The notes beneath the pieces are model-generated. The model did not search any database, was not told the origin of the DNA, and saw only the letters and a list, made by a program, of their open reading frames with translations. From Toxonevra muliebris (taxonomy: Eukaryota; Arthropoda; Insecta; Diptera; Pallopteridae): 64,000 nucleotides of DNA. The DNA is taken from assembly GCA_963691655.1 (NCBI GenBank), contig OY829328.1:77938400-78002399 (forward strand), given 5' to 3'. The position numbers and the translations under genes were made by a program. Shown piece after piece: positions 12,301 through 24,300 of the stretch. Position 1 is the first letter of the stretch. Every line of letters begins with the position of its first letter.

Positions 12301-15300
12301 AAGTATCGAAAGCAGCTCCCATCAATATTAGACCAATACTATTACTATTAGTACTAGATTGAATATCGTCCAACTGCGGACTGATACTGCTTACATTTTA
12401 TTAGACAACCAAATTAGAACCTGAGCTGATCCAGAATTGTCAAATATCAGGGTTAAAAAATATTTGAGCAACGATTTTGACAAATTTAAATTTAATTTCT
12501 ATTTATTTATGTAGGTATATTTGATATTAGGGAAGCCCCAGTAGTAAATATCTTTCAGTCTTTTATACCAAACCATAATCAAGTCAAAAAATGAACTGGT
12601 ATACCAAAGACGGCTAAGATATCCTTAACCCTTTCGGGGCCGTAGAATAATCAGAGGAGATAACGCAAAATTGAATCCGGATTCGTATTGTCTGGCCGCC
12701 ATTTCATGTTACAATTTTCGATCAAAGCAGACATTTTGTGCCTATAAAGATTGGAACTTTCATGGGCCCTCATTGGGAATTTTTAACGAACTTTTCCTAT
12801 ATATTTTTAATACATATTTTTTTAAAAATAGACAAAGTGAATTAATATTAATTTTTCACTTAAACCTTTCTTGAGCATGAGGAAACTAGAACCGATAGAG
12901 CAAAACCGAGTCCAGATTCGCATTCTTCTATTCCTATTTCATTGTCGAACATTTCTTAAAAATACCCCAGAAATTTCGAAGTGTTCCTCTATAAATTTCC
13001 GGGGTCAACTAGAATAACATGTTTTGAACAAAAACCATTCATCTAAAATTTGAATGAAATATATAGGAATAGGCCTTAGGAACTATTATTCTGCTAAATA
13101 TAGGCAATTGAAACCAAAATTTTGTGCAAAAACCATCGCCACTGTGGTCTAGTGGCAGAGTGGCAGATTGTTATCTCTGGAGACCCGAGTTCGATTCTCG
13201 GCTTGGGTATCTTTCTTATCTATCTTTCTTTCTCTCTTCCGTTCATAACTTGGGGTAATAGATCTTATAGGTCACAGTGCTTGACTTTCGAGTCGTTCAT
13301 CCTTCAAATAATAATAAACATATATGATATATATGGAAATAGGTCTGGGGTATTGATATTCCTTCGAAATAACATGATTGTGTAAATCATGAGACTTTTT
13401 ATAATTTTTTGTTTTAAACAAATTTAGTCTTTTCCAGTTTCTAATATTAAAATAGATGACCACAAGTTTTTGGGGCTTTATTTTCTTCAATGGTTTCAAA
13501 ATTCAAACCTTCTACTATAGCTTTAATCACTAGCGGATTCAAAGAATACGACAGGAGGTATTTTAATTTGTTTGCTCCTTCAAAGAGTATTTTTTGTTTC
13601 AAGACCAACGATTGCAATATATGGGATTTTTATCGAAAAGTGGGGTGAGGGATTTATCTCCAAATTTAAACCTCACCCACGCACTCAACTTCGACCTACT
13701 AGTGGATTTAATAGAAACTAGTTTATTTTGAAGTGGGGTGAGCGGTTTATCTCCAAATTAAAACCTCATACTCGCTCTTAATTTCGGCCTACTAGTAGTT
13801 TCGATTGAAGCTAGTCTCATTTAAAGTGGGGTGAGGGGTTTATCTCCAAATTTAAACCTCACCCACGCACTCAACTTCGAACTACTAGTGGTTTCGATAG
13901 AAGCTAGTTTCATTTAAAATGGGGTAAGGTATTTATCTCCAAATTTAAACCTCACCCTCGCATTTAATTTCGACCTACTAGAAGTTTCCCTAGAAGCTGG
14001 TTTCATTTAAAGTTAGGTGAGGGGTTTATCTCCAAATTAAAGCCTCTCTCCCGCACTTAATTTCGACCTACTAGTGGTTTCAATAGAAGCTAGTTTCGTT
14101 TAAAGTGGGGAGAGGGGTTTATCTACAAATTTAAATCTCACCCTCACACAAAATTTTGACCTATTGGTGGTTTCAATAGAGGCTTACATATTTCTTTTAC
14201 AAATATTGCAGTTCCTGAAATTAAGTTTTTTCTACACCTGACGACTTTTGATAGCGCTGACTCTACAGAGTTTGAAAAATCAAATATCCAAAATGGTGGA
14301 TTTAATATTTGAAACATAAACAAAACATAAAGAAACCTTCCAGTTTTATTGAAAATTATTACCCGGGAGTTAAAAATTTCTAATCAAAGTAAAATGGAAC
14401 TACAAAGTTGCCAGAAGTAACTTTTCTATCGGGGTAGAACGGGAGATGTTGTTGTTGTTGTAGTAATATTAAAATCGTTTCTCAGTTCAATACACTATTT
14501 GAGTCGGGCAATTCCAAGCCTAGGAATTGAGCAGTTTTTGTGGGTTTAATCCATAGGGCTGTTGGGGTCAAGTCTGTTGGTTTGGTTGGGCATTTGAATA
14601 GATGCCGTGTGTCGTGTGGAGTTTGGTTGCACTCGGGGCAGTAGTTGGCAATGTTGCTGTCAAGTCGGGACACATTTGTAGTTATTAAGTATTTGGAGCG
14701 AAGTTATGCCATTATCTTATTGTTCATGGAAGGAGACTTTCCTCGGCTGCAATCGGTGGAGGTCTAGCGCCTAGTACGGTATTGGGTTGTCTGCTGCTTA
14801 AGGCCGTTGCTACCTTTTCGGTATGTGTTGCTTTTAAAGCTAGTTGGTAGTTGGTTGTATCAAACGGATCAGTAAAGAGATGGTATATTTCGCTTTTAAG
14901 CGCGTTCAGATCTTTTCGTAGTTTCCGGGGCAGTCCCGCTAGGGCGTGGTTCGAATGTAAGTGTTGATGTCGCGCTATTAGATTTTTTTTGTGTCATGCA
15001 CTTTCAGTATGCTCACTTCGTCATAGAGTTGGTTTTCGTTAGTCATCAGGAACAGGGGATCGTGAGGTTTGGCCGGTGAGTTATGTAGGTCTAAGGTTAA
15101 GTGAAATTAAGATCCGTCAGTTAATTGCTCTGGTTACGCTATTGGACGGGAAGTTTTGGGAGAGGGAGGGGCAGGGGGGGGGGCGGTGGTTGATGCACAA
15201 CAATTTGACTTTCGAAGTAACGCATTTTCAATTCGGTTTTATAATTTTCACTGTAGAAACCCAAGAATCCTCAGGTTCGTAAAACTTTAAAAATATTCTA

Positions 15301-18300
15301 TTTCTTTATTTAGTTTTACCATTTTCAATTTGACCTTGAATAAAGCATATTAATTTATAGCTTGTCGTATTTTTAGTAACAACTTATATTCTTTAACCCA
15401 TATTTGTGTTAAACTTTTCTTAAAAAATTCAGCATTAACTTTTGTTCTTCAGTGTATTCGGTGAGTGAATCATCAATATGTTGCAAAAATTTAAAAAAAT
15501 ATATATGCAACATAAATTAGTTGTTTGCATGTGTATGTTTAAACACTCAAATTTAATAATTTCAATTTAAATTTTGTTGACATCTTTTATACTCCAACCC
15601 ACTGTAATTTCCGTTTCACTTTTCCAGGACAAATTTTTTTCATATTTTCGAAATTCTCATGTGATGTGAATTTAATTATTTTTTGTGTTTATATTTTTTA
15701 TGTTATTTATTTATAATTTTTTTTTTTTTTTTGGCTTTTATTTTAGCTTTGCCTTTCTTTTTTTCGCATTTCATGTTCTTCTACTAAAGTGATTAATGTA
15801 TTTTTGTGTGTTTTTATATGAGAATGTTTATGTATGTATGTGCGTATGTATTTATGTTTTTGTTTTTGTATGAAAAGCATTTCAGCATGTGCGTTTTTGT
15901 TTTGTGTATGAAATTCGTTTTACATAATTTTTGTTGTTGTATTTTTTCTACACAGCTCAGCTCAAAATGAAGCTGCCAACCAATTGTCGCGCGATTTTTG
16001 TGTTTTTATTTGTCTAAAAAAATTCATTTGTTGGTTTATGTTTATATTTTTGCAATTATTGTCAACATATTTTAGGGTTTATTTTTAAAATTTTTTTGAA
16101 TAGGATTTTTTGTGTGTGTATTTTTAAGCCAAAAACAATTACAGGTTTTTTTTTGTAGTTATAAATAATGAAACAATTTTTGGGATTATTAGAATCTTTA
16201 AATTTCGGGTTTTTGTTGGGAAAAAAGGTTTAGTAGAATTTATTTCAATTGAGTTGATATTTTGCTCTCTTTCAATTAAAATATCAACCAATCAAAATAA
16301 AGCCAATCAAAAGTAGAGCAAGGAATATTTTCTCTCTTGCTTTCTCTCTCTCTCTGTGTGTGAGTGAAAATATCAACTCTTTTCAGAGAATTTTACTCAA
16401 AGCAAAAATGGTATAACAATTCTTTCAGAGCAAGAACAGTATAGTTTTTTATTTCGTTTTCGCTCTGAACATATTTCGTTTCACTTTTGCTCTGAACATA
16501 TTTCGTTTTGCTTTTGCTCTTAAGTAAAATTATTCCACTTTTTTCTGAACGTAGAAGTTATACCACTTTTCCTCTCAGCCTCTCAAATGAGGATGATTCG
16601 GTTTTATATCACTTTCGAATGATAAATGACAGGCTGAGAGGAAAAGCGGGCTAAAATTTATATAAGAGCAAAAGTGAAATAATTTAGTGTGTCAGTGCAA
16701 GAATGGCATAAGTAATACGGTTTAGAGTAAAAATGAAACGCCTTAAAAGGAAGAACAAAAATGATATAACAATTCTTTCAGAGCAAGAACAGCATAGTTT
16801 TTTATTTCGTTTTCGCTCTGAACATATTTCGTTTCACTTTTGCTCTGAACATATTTCGTTTTGCTTTTGCTCTTAAGTAAAATTATTCCACTTTTTTCTG
16901 AACGTAGAAGTTATACCACTTTTCCTCTCAGCCTCTCAATTATCCAAACAAAAGCAGAGCGTGATTGAAAATATCAACTCTATTTTTCTAGTGACTAGTG
17001 ACTTGTTAAAAAAAGGTTACTTATAATAATAACCGATTGATTTTGAGCTGAACTGTGTATATAAGTATGTATGTAAGTATGTATATAATTTTCTTTTGTC
17101 TTTGCATATTTTTGTTTCAAATATATACATGATAATGTAAAATAATTATAAATAAAATATGAATAACTTAAATACAAATGTTAAACAAATATATATATTT
17201 TTTTAAATGCAGGTAAATATGTAAATATGTATGATTTTATTTTTGTTTTTAATAATAATAAAATTAATACTTAAGTTTAAGGTCAATGATATAAGCTGTA
17301 GCCACAAACTCCGTAAATTAGTTTCAAACCAAAACTAAAAAAAAAAAACCAAACAAATTTTTGAGCGTGCATTTTTGTTTTTAGTTATGTATGGTTAAAA
17401 ACCGCAGCTGTAACCCAAAAATAGAAAAACAATATTAAATTTATTTAACTTCTTGCGTTTTAGGCCCAAAAACAAACAACAACAAACAAAAAATAATTGG
17501 TAAAATAAAAAATTTGCTTTTGTTGTGATCTAAGCATAGGTTGTTGTTGTTGTCATAGCAATTTTTATTATTTTACTTATTTATTTTTATTTTTGATTTG
17601 ATTTGTTAAATTGAGTACCCAACACTCTGCCAAAATGGAGGACATGCATGTATTCACTTTTTGTTATAACAAAAAAAAAGTAATTGGATTAATACAAAAA
17701 AAAAAAAATTACAAAAAATGTTTAAAAACTGTAAATCAAAATTTGTTAACATGTATATGTATGTTGAGCAAGGGTAGAGCGGGGATTAAGAGAGGGTTCA
17801 TAGGGGTGGGGGGTTATTGCGGTGTTTGCTTTATTGTCCACTAAATATGTATGTTTGATGTAGTCAATAAATATTTTTTAATTAAATTTCTATTTGAGCG
17901 CACTTGAATTTTATGTGGTATTATCTAACTAAATAAAATTTTATGGCATTGCTCTTCAATATTTATTTAGTACTGGCATAAAAAAGTGGTTACTTCTTCT
18001 GCGTAAAATTATACTTCTACTTACTTATGTATTCAAAGTCGTTACTTTCGCAGAAAAAATGATTGTCTTTGAATAAAACTTTGTTAGTTTTGTTTTTTAA
18101 GGTTTAACTTTTTTATAAAAAATAGAAACTTTTGTATCGAAAGTGGTTACTTTTGTATAAAAAGTCAATACTTTTGCACAAAAAGTGATCACTTTTACAG
18201 GAAAATTGTTACTTGAGTATAAAAGGAGGTTTCATTGTATAGGAAGTAGTTACTTTTGTATCAAAATGGTTACTTCTGCATTTGTAACTGTTTGTTTCTA

Positions 18301-21300
18301 AAAGGCGGTATGAAAAGTGGTTCCTTCAGTCTGAAGAAGACTTTTTGTATATTCTTGTACAAAGAGCTCATAACAAGTGGTTACTTACACATGAAAATGG
18401 TTACTTTTGTGTAAAAAGTGGTTACTTTTGAATAAAAATATAAATTTTTTCATAAAAAGTTGAAAAATGTCGCATAAAAATTTGGTTACTTTTATATGAA
18501 AATGGTTACTTTTGTATAAAAAGTGTTTTTTTCTGTATAAAAATAAGAATTGTTCATAAAAATTGGTTACTTTTGTACAATAAGTGGTTACTTTTGTATA
18601 AAAAGTGGTTACTTTTGGATAAAAATGGTTACTTTTGTATAAAAAGTGGTTACTTTTGTATAACAAGTTGTTACTTTGTATAAAAATATAAATTTTTTCA
18701 TAAAAAAACGAAAAATTTCGCTTAAAAAAATGGTTACTTTTACATGAAAATGGTTCCTTTTGTATAGAAAGTGTTTTTTTCTTTATAAAAAATACAAATA
18801 TTTTATAAAAAAAGGAAAGGTTCGCATAAAACATGGTTACTTTTACATTAGAATGGTTACTTTTGTCTAAAAAGCGAATACTTCTGTTTAAAAATATAAA
18901 TTTTTTCATACAAAAATTTGTTTCGCAGAAGAAAATGGTTACTTTTACTTGAAAATGATTACTTTTGTATCAAAAGTGTTTTTTTCTGCATAAAAAACAT
19001 TAATTTTTCAACAAAAAAAATGGTTATTTTAACATAAAAATGGTTACTTTTGCATAAAAAGTGGTTACTTCCGTAAAAAAAATATATACATTTTCATAAA
19101 AAGTGAAAAATTTGCAAAAAAAAATAGTTGGTTTTGCATGAAAACTAGTTACTTTTGAATAAAAATAAATAGATAGTTCTGCATCGAAAGTATTGTTTTT
19201 CTTTTTGTGTATAATTTCCATGAAAGCTAGTAACTTTTGCATAGAAAGTTGTTACTATTGCATGAAAAATTTAACTTGTGTATAAAAACTGTATACTTTT
19301 GCAAAAAAAGAGATTGCGTGAAAGGTGATTACTTTTATATAAAAAGCTGTTTTTTTTCATAAAAAGTTCTGAAAGAAAATGAATACTAAAAGGTGGTTCC
19401 ATTGTATGGAAAGTAGTACCTTTTTCATGAATGAAAAGTGGTTATTTTTGTTTTTATAACAATTTTTGGCTGCTAATTTGAGCAAGTAAAGCGGTTATTT
19501 TTCTACAAAAAGTGTTTACTTTTGTATAAATTGTGTTGTTTTTATTAGAAAAAAAGTGGATACTTTTGGGAGAACATAATTACTTAAGTACGAAAAAGCG
19601 GTTTTTTGTATGAAAATGGTTACTTTTGGGAAAAAAGTTACTTGAGTATAAAAACCATTTCCAAGGCATAAAAAGTAGTTCATTTTGACTAAAATTTTAT
19701 TACTTTTGTCCGAAGAGTAATTAGTTTTGCATAAAAAATAGTTAATTTTGTATAAAGAGTAGCAATTTATGCATAAGAAGTGATTACTTTTTCCCTGAAA
19801 ATGGTCGCTTGAGCAAAAAAACGCTGAAATTCAGTCTCAGAGGTGGTTACTTGAAAAAAAAAGTGCTCGTCTGAAAAATGGTTACTTTTGCAAGAAAAAT
19901 ATGAGAAGTATAATATATTATTTCAAAAGAATGTCAAACACATTTCACAAAAATCAACCTTTGGAGTCTCGCATTAATTTAAATTAGTTTTTTTTATGAT
20001 ATGCGGTTACTTATTAACCTGCAATTCTTATTTGTAAGCAATTTTTGGTTATTGAAAGTTATGAATTAGTGAGACAACTTGATAGAACATGACAAAATGT
20101 TGATTGTTTTACAGAGAGCAACAGAAAATATTCCAAGTCAGAAACTAAATGTGAGGCACTTTGAAATAAAATTAAATTTTCTTTCTTGGTTATCTTGAAC
20201 TTAGAAAATAAAGATTTTTGTCGCAATTGCCATGACATCGAAAAGGTAGAAACTCTCGAACATTTCTGGTTGTGCACGAATCCACAGTCTCTGAAATTTT
20301 ATTTGGGTGCCAGCTTTCGAATACAAAAACTGGGAAAGCATAAAATTAAGTAAAGCTTATAGAGTGGTCAATCTCAATGGAATATCCACGTCAAATACTT
20401 TCCTAAAACATATAGTGGAAACATTATGTGGAATTATTGTACTATTTCTAACTCGAATTTCAGCTCATACAATTTTATTTTTTTTTTTTTAAATTATATC
20501 CCAATACCTTTCGGAAAATCGTCGCCACCTGGTCTGATATTCTGTAAAGCAAAATAGTGATTTATAGCACTTGCGCATATGAAGAGAATGTATTTATAAA
20601 TAATTTATATGAAAAAAACCGATTACTTTAATAATCGGTTACTTTATGAAATTTTCAATTACTTTATGAAAGTTTCTACTATTGCTAAAAAAGCATTGAA
20701 AATTCATGAAAAATGTTTAATTCAATAATACTCAAATGGCATAAATGCGATATTCATTTTAATTAAAAAGCAGTTTTGTTTTTTTACTTTCTACTATCAA
20801 CTATTTTAGTACTAGAGTAAAAATGATTTATGGTGAATTTTGCGTTTTTTATATATCTACCCTTTGCATCAAATTCTACGCAATAAAACCGCAAAAAATG
20901 CAAAATAAATTAAAGCATTTTTTATTTTTTTTATTTTATTTTATTGATATGTGTGTGAGTATATGTAAATATGTAAAAAGAAAAAGGAAATATATTAAAC
21001 GAGTACTCGCATACCCAATACCCAAATAAAAAATTATTATGCAGGGTTGTTGGTGGTGGAGGGTGGTGTTGGTGGTAGTTTAATAATTAAAATTTTAATT
21101 AATTAATTAAATGACAAAACACAATCCAATAATAATAAAAAAAAAAAAATTATTATAAACTTCCAACTGAATGTAGTAGCAAGAAATTAAGATTAAGAAA
21201 AAAGTTAAATTAAAAATATTTCAAGAAAAAAAAAACGAATGCTTAAAAACTGAAAAAATAAAGTACCTGATTTCCTCCTTGACCGTGACACTCATAAGGA

Positions 21301-24300
21301 TCAACGGCCGATTGCATGTCGTCCGGTTTGGCGGCCGAATCGAGACACATATCAGTATAAATATTTGCAATCTGAAATTGTGTGAATTTTTTTGATTTTT
21401 TTTTTCATTTGTTGAATTTGAGAGTATACGAAATGAATGCAATTTTAAAGAATTACGAAGAAACTTTCTTGTAATTTCTTTTAAAAAAAAAATGTAAAAA
21501 AAAATTTATTCGAAAAAAAATGCATTGGAGTAAAAACCGAAATATGATTATTCAATAACCCATAACCATATATCACAAAGCTTTTTTCTTTTTTTTTTTT
21601 TTTGTAACATAAAAATTTTGGTTTTTTCAAAACGGAGCGGAGCTTGTGGCGGTCGCAGCATTTACATTTGTCCTTATTTTGTGCGTTGATGATTACAAAC
21701 CTGATTGCCTCCTTGATTATGGCAAGGATATAAGCTAACTTCTTTTTTAAGATCCTTTTTACGAGCCGGTGAATCCAGACATGTGCGACCGCCAGCACCT
21801 AAATTTCTTATCTAAAGTTTATGATAAAAATAAATTTGTGTGTTAATTTTTATAATTTTTGGTTTTTCTTTTCCTGTTTTTCTTATTTATCTACTATTTA
21901 GAGATTAATATGTGTTATGTTTGTATGTATGGGTAGATGTATGTGTTAGTAACATGTAACTTACCTCTCCGTATGCTACTGATTCGCCTGGTATAAACAA
22001 TTCTGGATAGATATTATCTAGATACCATTTGAAACTTTTGCAGCCCAAGCGTTGTCTGTGGAAGAGAATAATTAGAGATTTGATTTAATTATTTACAAAA
22101 TATACATTTTTTTTTGCATAGAAATAATTAAAAAAAATGTATTAGTTAACCCTTTGCTGTTCATTTTTTTTCGAAATTTTTCTTACAAGTTCTTGACGAA
22201 CAGTGTTTGATATAGAACTGGGATCACATTTTATGAGTACATTATCGAATAAAAGTACTTTACTCGATATAGAACCGTAAAGGGTTAATATATTTGGCAG
22301 TGAAAGAGAAGAAAATTTTAAACTGGGAATAAAACTCAGCAATCTAGTTTCAAAATATGCAAAAGCTCAGATAAATGGATCGTTCCATTGACATATTCAA
22401 AAACAAAAAATGTAATGAACCCTAGAAAAGTGTGCATCCCATAGTTTCTTTAAACAGCAGCTCGTCACATTTGCTACAGACAGAAGTTTTGCTGTGAAGT
22501 GATTGTCGTAGAAATTCAAATGTGAACTAATCGGTTATATATTGAATGGCCACATCAGGTATAACTTTTCAGTTATAGGTTTCTATGGCAAGTTTTCGCA
22601 GAAATTTCAATACAGTTTACCGGATTTGGATTGCAACAATATTGAGGAAATTCTTTCGGTGCTCAACTTAACCTACCTCATATGAATGCATCAGTTAGTG
22701 GTAGTAAAAACCTAGCTGGGTTGAGGTTGACCTCATCCAAAAATTTTTTTTTTCCACATTGGGTTTGAAATTTACAAAATTTAGTCAAAAATATCTTCAA
22801 ATGATATGAAAAATCATATGTAAATCAACATTTAAAATGAATCTTATCTTAAGAAACTCTTTTCTTAGAACATTTTAACACATTAACTCCTACTTACGAG
22901 CCTTTTTGATTCTCTTTTGAGAAATTTGATAAGAGTCCATTTTAAAAGGGTATTCAGGGGTTAAAGTGTTACAAGAAAATATTCTGCGGAAAATTTCACT
23001 AACGGTTACCAAAGACAAGAAGCACCTACGGGTTAAAGGTTAAAGGAAAAAAGGAGAATCGTCTGCGCGCCATAGCGAAAATGTTTTTGATCAAAGTTAA
23101 ATCGAAAATTGTACCTTTCTCAAGACTTATATTTAGTTCTAGAGAAAATTAGAAAGCACGAAGTCTTTAGAGTTTCGCCAAATTGCTATAAAATGAAACA
23201 GGGTCACCTAGTTCATGAGAAATGTGGAAAGAACATTGAAGTATTTGCGTTAAGTTCTCTCACCTTTAATTATAAATGAAAGCAGTTCTCCTAATTAAAT
23301 TTTTGAGATATCATTTTCAACTACGGAATTTTTATGTTAATATTTCAAAATTTATTTCATTTCAGCGAAACAACTTTTTCTGTATGACATGATGGTGTGA
23401 TTGCTCCTGGACTTGGTCTTGGACTTTTGCTCATTTATATTTATATCAACCTCTTGAGGTTAAGTAATACACTTAACTAGATTTTTGAAATCTAATTGAA
23501 CTCGTTTGGAAAGGAGGGATCCAAAAACAAGAGAATTATTCTGGCAGATCTGAAAACCTATTCTGAAACATTACAGAACCGTAGCAGAAGTAAATCTGAA
23601 GCCTGGTTGCATTTTCAGCTATCACCCCCTAGATAGCTTTAAAAATTGAATGTAATTCACAGCAGAAGGAACCAAGGGGGGGGGAGGCGGGAGGGGTGGT
23701 TGATGTCTGGAAAAAACCTCAAAAGGACTGCGGTTACTTTATAAACAACCGGTCTAATGGAGCCATGCAAATATCTGGTTTGTATTTACTAGAGCACTGG
23801 CGAATCTGTTCGACCTACGAATAGTGTGACAATAGATCCTCCCTTATTTTTCCAAAGCAAAGTTTAGAACTGATGCTTACTTACTTAACTTATTTATTTC
23901 CATGTTATTTCCAATGGTTCTATGACGCGAAATTCACATAAAATTAAAAAGAACCCTGCAGCTTAGGGCGACAAGTTTTTTACTACTGAGATTTATGTCA
24001 GTTTGGAGGATAGTTAGTTGATAAAGTTTCTGTAGATTTCAGCTTTTAGTAAACATCAAAATCTATGCACAGCGGGTGTTCACAGCAATATGAAACATTC
24101 GGACATTGGATTTGATAAAGTTTAAGGTTGTGTTAGGTTAGGTTAAGTGACCCAGGGAAACATTAAAGTCAGAATTGTCCATTGTGACATTTTTTAAAAC
24201 TTAAACACAGGTTCCGAATGGCGGTTAAGTTAGAGACAAATCTGTGAACGAATTTTTGTCTGATGAATGTAGGAGAAGGTTTATATTCTATGGCTACTAA

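Noticed and set aside
18385..18909. A 174-residue protein on the minus strand
   Set aside because: It translates the GTTACTTTTGTATAAAAA array; its KVTTFYTK repeats follow from the DNA period.
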